This document shows, piece after piece, positions 7,922-16,776 of a DNA stretch of 64,000 nucleotides. The notes beneath the pieces are model-generated. The model was not told the DNA's origin. It searched no databases and saw only the letters and a program-made list of their open reading frames with translations. Source of the DNA: Oceanimonas sp052119705 (GTDB lineage Bacteria > Pseudomonadota > Gammaproteobacteria > Enterobacterales > Aeromonadaceae); the NCBI RefSeq assembly GCF_052119705.1, contig NZ_JBGQOP010000016.1:1-64000 (forward strand), written 5' to 3'. The number at the start of each line of letters is the position of its first letter. The stretch's first letter is position 1. The position numbers and the translations under genes are program-made.

Positions 7922-10572
7922 TAGGCTAGCGCCTTAACGATTTTTTCATACAAGTCACCAGATAAATCAGGCATCGCCATTAGCTGTGCCAAGCGTGTCT
8001 TAATTAAGTTTTGCCGGGTATCGTCAAGGCGCGCAAACTGTATGAGCGGCGTAATTAAGCGCGAGGCGATCTGTGGGTTGCTCTTATTCAGAGCCATTAA
8101 TACCGACACCAAAACATCATAACCGCTACCGTCAATGCGGTGAAACGCTAACGGGTTGCCGTTAATAAAGGCACCAATGACCGCCCGTACCCGATTGGGA
8201 TTGTTCAAGCTAAAAGTGGGATGCTCCATTAACTGGCCGATACGCGCCAATACATCATCTCCGGGTGCCGTGGCTTGTAAGCGAAACCAGTTATCGAGCA
8301 CTAAGCCATCGTGCTGCCATTTTTGCTCGAAGTCCGCCAGCATAACGCCCGCTTCAACGAGTGAAGCACGCACCGCCGCCTTCATGGCACCCAGCGTATC
8401 TGTCATGTTATTGGCGTGCTGATATTGCTGTTGTGCCAAGCCATTCTTTCCTGCATGAGTCCCCGCATCAGCATCAGCTAACGCCAAATAGCTCAGCGCC
8501 ACGTTCTTCAAAGCGCGTTTGGCTATATCTTGATGTTCGATGCGATAGTCAGGCGTAATATTTTGCTCATAGGCTTGGCGCCACAAGGGTGCCAAGGTTT
8601 GCGCCAGCGCTAACTGCAGCTGGGCGTGCACTTGACCGAGTATATCTATGTCGACCTGCTCAAATAACTCCAGCAGGCTGCCAATATCCGGCAAGGTCAA
8701 CATCTCCGCTTTTAAGGCAGAGTCCAGACTTTCCTCTTCAAGCGTCGCGCTAAACACATCTAACAATGCTTGAGGTACGGGTACAACGTGCTCGCCTTGC
8801 TGTTGCGTTTGTAAACTTTGTAAGCGCGCTACATTGTCGCGCACCGCATTGTTAATCAGCATTTGTACCGCGTCCCAGCGTACGAACTCATCTATGCTGT
8901 GCTTGGCCAACAGGCTAAGCTGGGCATTGGTATAGGGATAATCCAGCTTCACGGGTGCCGAAAATCCCTGCAATAATGCCGGTACGGGCCGCGTGGGCAC
9001 ATTTTCAAAGATAAATTCGTGCTCGGCTTCTATAACATCCAATACTGGACTGACATTCTCGCCACGCAAGATGAGGGTGAGCGGCTCGCCCTGCTCCGTG
9101 TATAAGGCCACACTGAGTGGAATATGCAGCGGTAATTTTTGCGTCTGTTCTAAGGTAGGTGGCGTATGTTGGCGCACGATTAAGATGTAGTGCTGGGTGG
9201 CGGCATCGTACTCATCACGCACCGTTAATACCGGCGTACCCGACTGACTGTACCAGCGGGCAAAGCGTGTTAAGTCACGGCCACTGGCCTCAGACATGGT
9301 GCTAAGAAAATCGTCACAGGTGGCCGCTTGGCCATCAAAACGCTGTAAGTAAAGCGTCAAACCACGCTGAAACGCAGCTTCACCCACTAAGGTATGCAGC
9401 ATGCGGATCACTTCTGCGCCCTTCTCATACACAGTGAGTGTATAGAAGTTGTTCATTTCAATCACCGCATCCGGGCGAATAGGATGGGCCATAGGACCGG
9501 CGTCCTCGGCAAATTGCGGGCCGCGTAAGATGCGCACATTTTGAATGCGATTGACGGTACGTGAGCCGAGATCAGAGGAAAACTCCTGGTCGCGAAATAC
9601 CGTTAAGCCTTCTTTCAACGACAACTGAAACCAGTCACGACAGGTAACGCGATTACCGGTCCAGTTATGAAAGTATTCGTGGCCAATTACCCGCTCTACA
9701 TCCAAATAATCCGCATCGGTGGCGGTATTGGCATCGGCCAACACAAACTTGGAGTTAAAGACGTTGAGGCCTTTGTTTTCCATGGCGCCCATGTTGAAAA
9801 AATCCACCGCCACTATCATGTAAATATCGAGATCGTATTCTAAGTGACAGCGCTGTTCATCCCACGCCATGGAGGCTTTTAAGCTGTCCATGGCGTGGTC
9901 GGCGCGGTGTAGGTTACCCTTGTCGACAAAGATCTCGAGCGCCACGTTGCGACCACTCACTGTGGTGTAATGGTCGCGCAGCACATCAAAATCACCGGCT
10001 ACCACTGCAAATAAATACGCCGGCTTTGGAAACGGATCTTGCCATTGCACCCAGTGGCGGCCGTCGTCCAAGGTGCCTGCATCCACCTTATTGCCGTTCG
10101 ATAATAAATACGGGCAGGTAGCAGCATCGGCAGTAATACGGGTACTGAAACGCGCCAATACATCTGGGCGATCCAAGTAGTAGGTAATACGGCGAAAGCC
10201 CTGAGCTTCACATTGAGTACAAAAAGCGGAGCCAGACTTATATAAGCCTTCCAGCGCGGTATTGGCCGCCGGATCCAGCTGGGTTTTAATGGTTAGCACA
10301 AACTCTTGGGGCAGTTGCGACAACACTAAGCTGCGCTCAGTTTGCTGATACTGACCGATATTGATGCCATTTACCGCCACCTGTAACAAGGTTAACTGCT
10401 CACCATCCAGTACCAAAGGCTCATCGTGCTCGCCATTGCGGCGCACGCGGCTGATGGCCACCACTTGGGTGGCGTTATCATGCAGCTGAATATCCAGATC
10501 CAAGGTATCAATCCAATAATGGGGCGCTTGATAATCATCACGATATTGCACTTTAGGCGTGATTTGAGTCAT
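7921..10572 (-). CDS. pepN: Aminopeptidase N (M1 family)
   Basis: Cytoplasmic zinc metallo-aminopeptidase that removes N-terminal residues from peptides late in protein turnover. 883 aa against 870 in E. coli. The exopeptidase signature GAMENKG precedes the zinc site HEYFHNWTGNR (HExxH about residue 298), followed by the third ligand region LKEGLTVFRDQEF. The C-terminal half is the helical solenoid domain of the E. coli-type enzyme. The ATG is preceded by GAGG at about 9 nt. The stop overlaps the DUF2835 start by one base. Confidence 0.98.
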   Translation of the reverse strand: MTQITPKVQYRDDYQAPHYWIDTLDLDIQLHDNATQVVAISRVRRNGEHDEPLVLDGEQLTLLQVAVNGINIGQYQQTERSLVLSQLPQEFVLTIKTQLDPAANTALEGLYKSGSAFCTQCEAQGFRRITYYLDRPDVLARFSTRITADAATCPYLLSNGNKVDAGTLDDGRHWVQWQDPFPKPAYLFAVVAGDFDVLRDHYTTVSGRNVALEIFVDKGNLHRADHAMDSLKASMAWDEQRCHLEYDLDIYMIVAVDFFNMGAMENKGLNVFNSKFVLADANTATDADYLDVERVIGHEYFHNWTGNRVTCRDWFQLSLKEGLTVFRDQEFSSDLGSRTVNRIQNVRILRGPQFAEDAGPMAHPIRPDAVIEMNNFYTLTVYEKGAEVIRMLHTLVGEAAFQRGLTLYLQRFDGQAATCDDFLSTMSEASGRDLTRFARWYSQSGTPVLTVRDEYDAATQHYILIVRQHTPPTLEQTQKLPLHIPLSVALYTEQGEPLTLILRGENVSPVLDVIEAEHEFIFENVPTRPVPALLQGFSAPVKLDYPYTNAQLSLLAKHSIDEFVRWDAVQMLINNAVRDNVARLQSLQTQQQGEHVVPVPQALLDVFSATLEEESLDSALKAEMLTLPDIGSLLELFEQVDIDILGQVHAQLQLALAQTLAPLWRQAYEQNITPDYRIEHQDIAKRALKNVALSYLALADADAGTHAGKNGLAQQQYQHANNMTDTLGAMKAAVRASLVEAGVMLADFEQKWQHDGLVLDNWFRLQATAPGDDVLARIGQLMEHPTFSLNNPNRVRAVIGAFINGNPLAFHRIDGSGYDVLVSVLMALNKSNPQIASRLITPLIQFARLDDTRQNLIKTRLAQLMAMPDLSGDLYEKIVKALA

Positions 10573-10712
10573 GAACGGAGACCTCGCTTATTTGACCCCA
10601 TGCATAGAGGGCACAGGTGAAATGAAATGGTGTGGTAGCGGGTAAAATTGCTTGAGTCACTGGGCATAAATTATGAACTAAAAAGTGACGAACTTGAGCA
10701 GTAAAACGGCAT

Positions 10713-10747
10713 AAAAAAAGCCCAGGCTGATTAATCAGCCTGGGCTT
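10713..10747 (-). terminator. Intrinsic terminator of the proQ-prc operon
   Basis: Perfect palindromic arms 10718-10732 and 10733-10747 (loop formed by opening the AT-rich centre), with seven T following on the minus strand. It is 8 nt beyond the prc stop. Confidence 0.92.
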
Positions 10748-10754
10748 AGCTTAA

Positions 10755-12761
10755 TTAGCCTTTAGCGTTGGCCAGATCGGCGGTAATACGTGCCGCTTCA
10801 TCTAAATAACCATCGATAGGTACAAAGTCGGTAGGCGCATCGTCTAACTGAGTGACGGTGGCCAAGCCTGCTCGCTTCAAACGCTCATTTAAACGTATCA
10901 AGGCTTTGGCATCTTGCTCTTCCATCTCGACTTTGCGTTTAGCAGAGTTGAGTGACACCGATTTTTTGTCTTTGAGTTTTTGGTATTCTTTAATATCTTC
11001 AAAAACGTACACAAACTCGGGAGCTTGCTTAATACGTGCCTGATGATGCTGGCGTAAAGAACCCAGTAAAGGCGTAAGGTCTTGCACCTTATCAAACGCT
11101 AAGCTGTCTACTTGATCCCAAGGTAGCGCATGTTTCTCCAGACTTTCGCCGGTTTCCTCCGCCACAATCGGCGTAGGGAAAGCAATGTCGGGTTTCACAC
11201 CTTTATTTTGGGTACTGCCGCCATTAATGCGATAAAACTTGGCGATGGTGAATTGTACGAAGCCCATGGGGTGTTCATACAAGTCATACATGCGCGATAA
11301 GCTACGATGTTGCTGTACCGTGCCTTTACCAAAGGTATTTTCACCCAAGATCACCGCTCGACCGTAATCTTTTAACGCAGCAGCAAAAATCTCAGAAGCC
11401 GACGCCGAGTAGCGGTCAACCAGTACCGTCATCGGACCCGCGTAGGCCAACAGCTCATCGTCATCACCGTTTACCGTAATACGACCCAAGCCATCACGAA
11501 TTTGCACCACAGGCCCGCTTTTAATAAACAGGCCCGTTAGACTGGAGGCTTCGGTGAGTGCACCGCCGCCATTACCGCGCAAGTCAATCACTAAGCCTTT
11601 AATGTTTTCTTTCTTCAGCTTATCGATTTCTTTGGCTACATCCACGCTCAAGTTGACATAAAAACTCGGAATTTCAATCACACCGATATTTTCATTGTTC
11701 ACCTTGATCACTTTGCCGCTGGCGGCTCTGTCTTCGAGACGTACCGTATCGCGAGTGATCTCAATCAGCTTAGGCGTACTGGTGACCGCCTTGCCACGCT
11801 GAATTTGTAGCCAGACTTGCGTGCCTTTTTTGCCCTTGATCAAGTCAACAACTTCATCAAGACGCCAGCCAATGACGTCGATAATTTTATCGGCCGCTTG
11901 GCCTACACCAATAATACGGTCGTCAGGCAGCAACTCGCCTGACTTAGCCGCTGGGCCCCCGGGTACCAAAGAGCGGATCACCGTATAGTCATCTTCACCC
12001 TGTAATACGGCGCCTATGCCTTCGAGCGACAAGTTCATTTCTGTCTCGAAGCGCTCGGCGTTACGCGGGCTTAAATAACTGGTGTGTGGCTCTATGGCGC
12101 GGGCAAAGGCGTTGGTGAAGCTTTGAAAGGCGTCCTCGCTTTCGCTTTGCGCTAAGCGCTTAATCGCGTTGTTATAGCGTTTGGCAAGGGTTTCTTTGAT
12201 CTCTGGCCAGTCTTTATCGGTAAGAGCCAGACTGAGCGCATCGTATTTAACTCTTTGTTGCCACAGCTTATCTAGCTCTGCCTGATCTTTCGGCCAATCG
12301 GCCTCACGCCGGTCAAACTGATACTCGTCATCGTTTTCAAAGGTGATGGGGGTATCGAGTAACGACAGTGCATAGACAAAACGCTCATAGCGTTTTTTCA
12401 AGCTTTTGTTATACATCCCATAAACAACGTCGAGCCTGCCGGCTCTCAGTGCATCGTCAAAACTATCTTGATAGCCCCTAAAGCGCTGAATATCAGCTTG
12501 AGTAAAAATATTCTTACTGAAATCTAGGCTTTCTATATAGCCATCAAAGATCCGTTCGGAAAAGGCATTATCAAGCTGAAATTGACGATAATGGGAACGG
12601 GTGAACAGCGCGGTAACCCGCTTGCTGGCAACCGCATGCTGACTTTCTGGCGCCAATACGGGAATGGCGGACGCATCAGTGGTCGGCGGTACTGCCCAAG
12701 CAATACTCGCCCCCATGATGCCGGCGGCGACCAAAGACAAACGAATTCCGTGACTGATCAA
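10755..12761 (-). CDS. prc: Tail-specific (C-terminal processing) periplasmic protease
   Basis: S41 serine protease of the periplasm; in E. coli it trims the FtsI C-terminus and degrades tagged proteins and MepS with NlpI. 668 aa (E. coli 682). There is a signal peptide (hydrophobic stretch LSLVAAGIMGASIAWA), a PDZ domain around residues 230-320, the substrate-binding 'DLRGNGGGAL' block and the catalytic Ser-Lys dyad in SASASEIFAAALKDYGRA...GENTFGKGTVQQ. The start is TTG: AAGGAG lies 6 nt upstream and no ATG is better placed. It starts 10 nt after the proQ stop, so the two form an operon as in E. coli. Confidence 0.97.
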   Translation of the reverse strand: MISHGIRLSLVAAGIMGASIAWAVPPTTDASAIPVLAPESQHAVASKRVTALFTRSHYRQFQLDNAFSERIFDGYIESLDFSKNIFTQADIQRFRGYQDSFDDALRAGRLDVVYGMYNKSLKKRYERFVYALSLLDTPITFENDDEYQFDRREADWPKDQAELDKLWQQRVKYDALSLALTDKDWPEIKETLAKRYNNAIKRLAQSESEDAFQSFTNAFARAIEPHTSYLSPRNAERFETEMNLSLEGIGAVLQGEDDYTVIRSLVPGGPAAKSGELLPDDRIIGVGQAADKIIDVIGWRLDEVVDLIKGKKGTQVWLQIQRGKAVTSTPKLIEITRDTVRLEDRAASGKVIKVNNENIGVIEIPSFYVNLSVDVAKEIDKLKKENIKGLVIDLRGNGGGALTEASSLTGLFIKSGPVVQIRDGLGRITVNGDDDELLAYAGPMTVLVDRYSASASEIFAAALKDYGRAVILGENTFGKGTVQQHRSLSRMYDLYEHPMGFVQFTIAKFYRINGGSTQNKGVKPDIAFPTPIVAEETGESLEKHALPWDQVDSLAFDKVQDLTPLLGSLRQHHQARIKQAPEFVYVFEDIKEYQKLKDKKSVSLNSAKRKVEMEEQDAKALIRLNERLKRAGLATVTQLDDAPTDFVPIDGYLDEAARITADLANAKG

Positions 12762-12771
12762 ACCCTACTCC

Positions 12772-13395
12772 TTAAAGAATAAGATGTTCGAATTTAACAC
12801 GCAGTGACAGGCCAGTTTTTAACTCAACCTGTACATCATCGCGGGTAATTTCTTTAACGGTCGCAGGTACTGGCGACGTGCCCAGTAACACTCTGACCTC
12901 TTGTGCGACTTTTAGGGTCGCGGGATCAACAGGCTGCGGCTTAGCTTGCGGTTGCGCCGGGGTCGCAACTGCTGGCTCAAGCTTAGCTTTAGACTCAGGT
13001 TTAGGCTGAGCTTTTGCTTTGGGCTTGGCTTTTTTAGGAGCGGGCTTGTCTTTACGCGCACCAAAGACTTTTTCTTTGCTTTCTTTAAGCGCGCCTTTGG
13101 CATGCTCAACATGTTCTTCAGTCAACTCACCACAGGCTTCGCCATCTAAACCGACACGGGTTTGACCGGCTTTTAAGCCATGCAGATAGCGCCAGCTAGA
13201 CGTGTACTGGCGTAAGGCTGTGCGCAGTAAGGTCTTGGACACCTTAGGATCTTCGCCTAATTGGGCGGCTAAATCCTGAAAGATACCAATTTTTAAAGGC
13301 TTAGCTTCGCCGTCGGCGATAAAGCATTGCGGGAAGCGTTCTGCTAAGTAAGCAATAACTTCTTTACTGTTTTTCAATTTTTCCGAGTTTTCCAT
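12772..13395 (-). CDS. proQ: RNA chaperone ProQ
   Basis: FinO-domain RNA-binding protein that stabilises sRNAs and mRNA 3' ends and was first noted for its effect on the ProP transporter. 207 aa (E. coli 232). The N-terminal FinO domain (to about residue 115) begins almost as in E. coli (SKEVIAYLAERFPQCF). It is followed by a Lys/Ala/Pro linker (KPAPKKAKPKAKAQPKP) and a C-terminal SH3/Tudor-like domain (VRVLLGTSPVPATVKEI...GLSLRVKFEHLIL). The linker is shorter than in E. coli. First gene of proQ-prc. Confidence 0.97.
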   Translation of the reverse strand: MENSEKLKNSKEVIAYLAERFPQCFIADGEAKPLKIGIFQDLAAQLGEDPKVSKTLLRTALRQYTSSWRYLHGLKAGQTRVGLDGEACGELTEEHVEHAKGALKESKEKVFGARKDKPAPKKAKPKAKAQPKPESKAKLEPAVATPAQPQAKPQPVDPATLKVAQEVRVLLGTSPVPATVKEITRDDVQVELKTGLSLRVKFEHLIL

Positions 13396-13482
13396 GAAAT
13401 ACCTTGGTTAAGACCTAAGGGCGCACCGCCCACTGAAACAATGCATATTATAAAGAGCGCGCAGACAAAAGCGACCCCGACG

Positions 13483-13941
13483 TTACAGCAAGGGACTCAC
13501 TGTCGCCACAAAAAGACTCAATCCAGCCTCATCCTCTTCATCAAAGCGGTCAAAGGTCGGGCTATCAATGTCCAATACGGCCCAAACTTGCTCACCGTCA
13601 CTGATAGGCAATACGATTTCTGAATTGCTGGCGCCGTCGCAGGCGATATGACCAGAAAATTCATGTACATTGGCTACGCGTTGAATAATCCCTGTGCTTG
13701 CCGCCTTGGCGCACACGCCTTGGCCCATCGGCAAGCGCATGCAAGCGGGCTTGCCTTGAAAGGGACCCAGCACTAGGCTTTCTGATTCGCAGAAATAGAA
13801 GCCAACCCAGTTAATGTCCTCTAGGGCTAAATTAAGCAAAGCAGATAAGTTGGCCAATTTAGCCAAGCGATTGGGCTCGCCATCACACAAGGCGACGGCT
13901 TGTGCGGTGAGACTGTTATAAAATGCAGATTTTGTAGACAT
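13483..13941 (-). CDS. msrC: Free methionine-(R)-sulfoxide reductase (GAF)
   Basis: Single GAF domain of 152 aa matching E. coli MsrC/YebR, which reduces free Met-R-O using thioredoxin. The three functional cysteines are kept: two in GPFQGKPACMRLPMGQGVC and one in GHIACDGASNSEIV. The C-terminus ends soon after the 'DEEDEAGLSLFVATVSPLL' helix, slightly shorter than the E. coli protein. It is divergent from the ABC exporter gene and upstream of proQ on the same strand. It is likely a separate unit, since about 87 nt lie between it and proQ. Confidence 0.94.
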   Translation of the reverse strand: MSTKSAFYNSLTAQAVALCDGEPNRLAKLANLSALLNLALEDINWVGFYFCESESLVLGPFQGKPACMRLPMGQGVCAKAASTGIIQRVANVHEFSGHIACDGASNSEIVLPISDGEQVWAVLDIDSPTFDRFDEEDEAGLSLFVATVSPLL

Positions 13942-14025
13942 AGTATGTTTTTAAACACGAAAGCCGATAAATTTTACTTAACTTACCTGCCCTTTCCCTA
14001 AATGAAAACCCAGTGAGGGTAATTG

Positions 14026-15837
14026 ATGGATAAAAAAAATTCCCTGACCCCGTTTTTGTCATGGTCAGATATCGTCAACATGATGCGAAAACGCAAATCT
14101 GCGCTGATATACGCGCACATTTTTGCCTTATGTGGCACCTTATTGGCCGTACCCGTACCCTTGCTGATGCCGTTATTAGTTGATGAAGTATTACTCGACC
14201 AACCAGGCCGCTTACTGGCGGGATTAAGCTGGTTCTTACCCAGCTCATGGCAAACTGGGGTGGGCTTTATTTTAGCAGTATTAGCCTTAACGCTATTACT
14301 GCGGGTGTTTTCTTTGGTGTTTAATATTATTCAGGGTCGCCAATTTGCCCATATCGCCAAGCACCTCACCTTTCAGGTACGCACCTTATTGGCCAAACAG
14401 CTAGTGCGCACCCCCTTGCGTGCATTTGAGTCTGTCGGGGCGGGCAGCGTCAGCTCACATTTTGTGACTGATGTGGAAACGCTGGATAAATTTTTAGGTG
14501 AAACCTTAAGTCGGTTACTGATCAGCCTATTTAGCGTGATCGGCACCGCCATTGTCTTGCTACTACTAAGCTGGCAGTTAGCATTATTTATTTTATTGCT
14601 TAATCCGATAGTGGTGTATTTTTCGAGTCGCCTCGGTGCCAAGGTAAAATATTTAAAGCGCAATGAAAACAGCGCCTTCGAACTGTTCCAACAAGCCTTA
14701 GTCGAGACCCTAGACGGCATTCATGAAATTCGCGCCGCCAATCGTGAGCGTCATTATTTACTGCGCGTGATCGACCGCGCTCGAGGCGTGCGCGACACCG
14801 CTATCGATTATGCGTGGAAGAGCGAAGCGGCCAGTCGCGCTAGCTTCTTGCTGTTTTTATCTGGCGTAGAGGTGTTTCGCGCCGCCGGTATGATAATGGT
14901 GCTTTATACCAACCTGACAGTGGGTGAGATCTTTGCCGTCTTCAGTTATCTGTGGTTCATGATGGGACCGATACAAGATCTTCTGAATATGCAATATTCA
15001 TTTTATGCGGCCAGTGCTGCGTTAAAGCGCATCAATAATATGCTGGCATTAGGTACTGACACGGATCGACAAGCCGTGGGCGACCTTAAGCATTCGCCGC
15101 AGGCTGATCCTTTTTTGGGTGTTACTACCCTGCCCATCAGCGTGCAAGATTTGAGTTTTTCCTATAATGGCGAGCGCAAGGTATTAGACCAAGTCAACTT
15201 GCACATTCACGCCGGTGAAAAAGTGGCTCTGGTGGGTGCCAGCGGCGGCGGTAAGTCGACCTTTATTCAACTGTTATTAGGCTTGTATCCCGCTGACAGC
15301 GGCGAAATTCGCTTTGGTGGGGTTAGCAGCCAAGCGATTGGCTTTCCCATTATTCGTGAACACATCGCCACCGTTCTACAACAACCCGTGCTGTTTAACG
15401 ACACCATTCGCGCCAATCTGTGCTTGGGCGATGAGCATGACGACGCGGCACTGTGGCAAGCCCTTAAGGTAGCGCAACTCTTTGATGTGGTTTTTACCAT
15501 GACCGAAGGCTTGGACACCCAAGTAGGCAGGCGCGGCATGAAGCTCTCCGGCGGCCAACAGCAACGACTCGCCATCGCGCGCATGGTGTTAAAAAATCCG
15601 GCCATCGTTATCTTAGATGAAGCCACCTCTGCGCTCGATACAGATACCGAAAATAAGCTGCATACGGCATTGGCGGAATTTTTACAGGGACGAACCACCT
15701 TAATAGTGGCGCACCGCCTCAGCTCAGTGCGCCAAGCGGATCGGGTACTGGTATTTGAAGACGGTAAGATAAGCCAGTCTGGCACGCACCAAGAATTGCT
15801 GGCGCAAGAAGGCCTGTATCGGACTTTGTATCACTGA
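14026..15837 (+). CDS. ABC exporter, fused membrane and ATPase domains
   Basis: Half-transporter of the MsbA/ATM1 architecture, 603 aa. Six hydrophobic segments in the first 330 residues form the membrane domain; the ATPase has Walker A GASGGGKST (near 404), signature LSGGQQQRLAIARM (near 508), Walker B IVILDEATSALD and the switch His in IVAHRLSS. It should work as a homodimer in the inner membrane. The substrate cannot be read from sequence. Start ATG 14026 is chosen over the adjacent TTG 14023 because GAGG lies 7 nt upstream. It shares a divergent promoter region with msrC. A GTGAGG heptad repeat follows within 10 nt of its stop. Confidence 0.9.
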   Translation: MDKKNSLTPFLSWSDIVNMMRKRKSALIYAHIFALCGTLLAVPVPLLMPLLVDEVLLDQPGRLLAGLSWFLPSSWQTGVGFILAVLALTLLLRVFSLVFNIIQGRQFAHIAKHLTFQVRTLLAKQLVRTPLRAFESVGAGSVSSHFVTDVETLDKFLGETLSRLLISLFSVIGTAIVLLLLSWQLALFILLLNPIVVYFSSRLGAKVKYLKRNENSAFELFQQALVETLDGIHEIRAANRERHYLLRVIDRARGVRDTAIDYAWKSEAASRASFLLFLSGVEVFRAAGMIMVLYTNLTVGEIFAVFSYLWFMMGPIQDLLNMQYSFYAASAALKRINNMLALGTDTDRQAVGDLKHSPQADPFLGVTTLPISVQDLSFSYNGERKVLDQVNLHIHAGEKVALVGASGGGKSTFIQLLLGLYPADSGEIRFGGVSSQAIGFPIIREHIATVLQQPVLFNDTIRANLCLGDEHDDAALWQALKVAQLFDVVFTMTEGLDTQVGRRGMKLSGGQQQRLAIARMVLKNPAIVILDEATSALDTDTENKLHTALAEFLQGRTTLIVAHRLSSVRQADRVLVFEDGKISQSGTHQELLAQEGLYRTLYH

Positions 15838-15843
15838 TTACGC

Positions 15844-16059
15844 GTGAGGCGTGAGGTCCAGGCAAAAATACAGCGCCGAGCACCAAGCTAAACAAAAACG
15901 GTAACATCGCTGTCGGCATGGAGCAGCAAAGCTGTAGTTCTGCGGTAGTCGCGTGCTTTAGCCGCGAAAACCTGCATAGCAGGTTCTGAGGTGCCAAGCA
16001 CAACGGTTGCGAGGAGGCGTAACAGGGTTTTCCCTCACGCCTCACCTTTTACGCCTCAC
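15844..16059. repeat. Inverted pair of heptad GTGAGG repeats between ABC gene and yebG
   Basis: Two GTGAGGC-type units at 15844-15856 read on the plus strand just after the ABC exporter stop. Four units at 16033-16059 read on the minus strand just after the yebG stop. Each arm therefore runs in the sense direction of its own gene. Between the arms is a separate hairpin (arms 15969-15975 and 15979-15985) within a stretch that looks REP-like. No gene is visible in the 231-nt gap. Confidence 0.75.
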
Positions 16060-16068
16060 AGTTAGCCA

Positions 16069-16392
16069 TCAAGCCACGGCGTTAATGTCGTCTTCTGGCT
16101 CAGCATCTTCTGCAGCTGCAGGCTCAGCCTCTTTGGTGTTACGGGCGGGCTTAGGGGCTTTTTTGGCGGGCTGTTTTTTCGGTCCGCTGAGCAAGTCTTG
16201 GTTTTCGGCTAAAAACAGCGCCAGCGCTTCACGATCGGTTTCATTTAGCGTGATCGGCGCGCGTTCCAACACTTCATCTAGGTGCTCTGCCAAGTCGAGC
16301 AGACGATCGTAAGCATCGGCGTCTTTTTTATTAATAAACGTCATTTTTTCGATTCCGTTTCTAACCACGAGATACTGTATTGTTACTGCCAT
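16069..16392 (-). CDS. yebG: YebG family, SOS-induced protein
   Basis: 107 aa matching E. coli YebG, a small DNA-damage-inducible protein of unknown biochemical role. The conserved N-terminal part (MAVTIQYLVVRNGIEKMTF...KKDADAYDRLLDLA) is followed by a helical block and a variable tail that here is Lys/Ala/Pro-rich and then acidic (AEPAAAEDAEPEDD). A canonical LexA box lies 15 nt upstream of the start, so SOS control is conserved. Monocistronic; convergent with the ABC exporter. Confidence 0.93.
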   Translation of the reverse strand: MAVTIQYLVVRNGIEKMTFINKKDADAYDRLLDLAEHLDEVLERAPITLNETDREALALFLAENQDLLSGPKKQPAKKAPKPARNTKEAEPAAAEDAEPEDDINAVA

Positions 16393-16406
16393 TACTGACT
16401 CCTTAT

Positions 16407-16422
16407 CTGTATGGGCATACAG
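16407..16422. promoter_or_regulatory. LexA (SOS) box upstream of yebG
   Basis: CTGT-N8-ACAG with exact consensus half-sites: CTGT at 16407-16410 and ACAG at 16419-16422. The inner bases ATGGGCAT are largely self-complementary. Its position just upstream of yebG, a LexA target in E. coli, makes the assignment firm. Confidence 0.93.
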
Positions 16423-16511
16423 TAATATTATGTAGACCCAGTTGCAAGCCTATCGCATCACACCGGGTAAAAAATTGAGCGCGATTTTAAGCGTCTTAAG
16501 CTCGCTCAATT

Positions 16512-16541
16512 ATGACTTTACCGCGCACTTGCCCGTATACT
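16512..16541 (+). promoter_or_regulatory. Candidate sigma70 promoter before the 16.55-16.72 kb transcript
   Basis: A -10 TATACT at 16536-16541 (one mismatch) with a -35-like ATGACT at 16512-16517, spacing 18. It points at the terminator at 16685-16718 and not directly at bcr. The -35 is moderate. Confidence 0.45.
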
Positions 16542-16547
16542 GGCGGG

Positions 16548-16718
16548 CTTAGAGTCAGGGCCTGATACAACACAGTTTCAGCTGCTCACTCGTGAGATTG
16601 TTAAGTGTGAGCTGGCAAGCTTAGCGTTTGTGGCCGATAGTGAGAAGGTGACACTCAGCGGTCTGCAGCTCGCGCTTCCCCTAGGCTAGGTACACGGATT
16701 TAGTACCTAGCTTTTTTT
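16548..16718 (+). ncRNA. Candidate small RNA or transcription-attenuating leader upstream of bcr
   Basis: About 170 nt bounded by a plausible promoter and a strong intrinsic terminator, with no protein frame of note. It contains a small hairpin (CTCA-CTCG-TGAG) and other self-complementary blocks. There is no plus-strand gene upstream whose transcript would need this terminator: the ABC exporter ends 850 nt before, with yebG between on the other strand. Either it is a free small RNA or a leader that regulates bcr by termination. I do not recognise it as 6S, tmRNA, Spot 42 or a known riboswitch. Confidence 0.4.
16685..16718 (+). terminator. Intrinsic terminator immediately upstream of bcr
   Basis: Perfect 9-bp stem, arms 16685-16693 and 16703-16711, 9-nt loop, then seven T (16712-16718). 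It is only about 60 nt before the bcr start codon. Confidence 0.88.
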
Positions 16719-16776
16719 GCTTTATTTTGTCGACAACCGCAAGGAGCGCTTGTTTGCTTGGAGGAATCTGCGGCGT

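Noticed and set aside
15267..15785. 172-aa minus-strand frame in the ABC exporter ATPase domain
   Set aside because: Antisense to conserved Walker and signature motifs; Ser/Cys-rich artefact.
16548..16718. Assignment of the candidate RNA to 6S RNA or tmRNA
   Set aside because: I see neither the long bulged rod of 6S RNA nor a tRNA-like end or tag frame.
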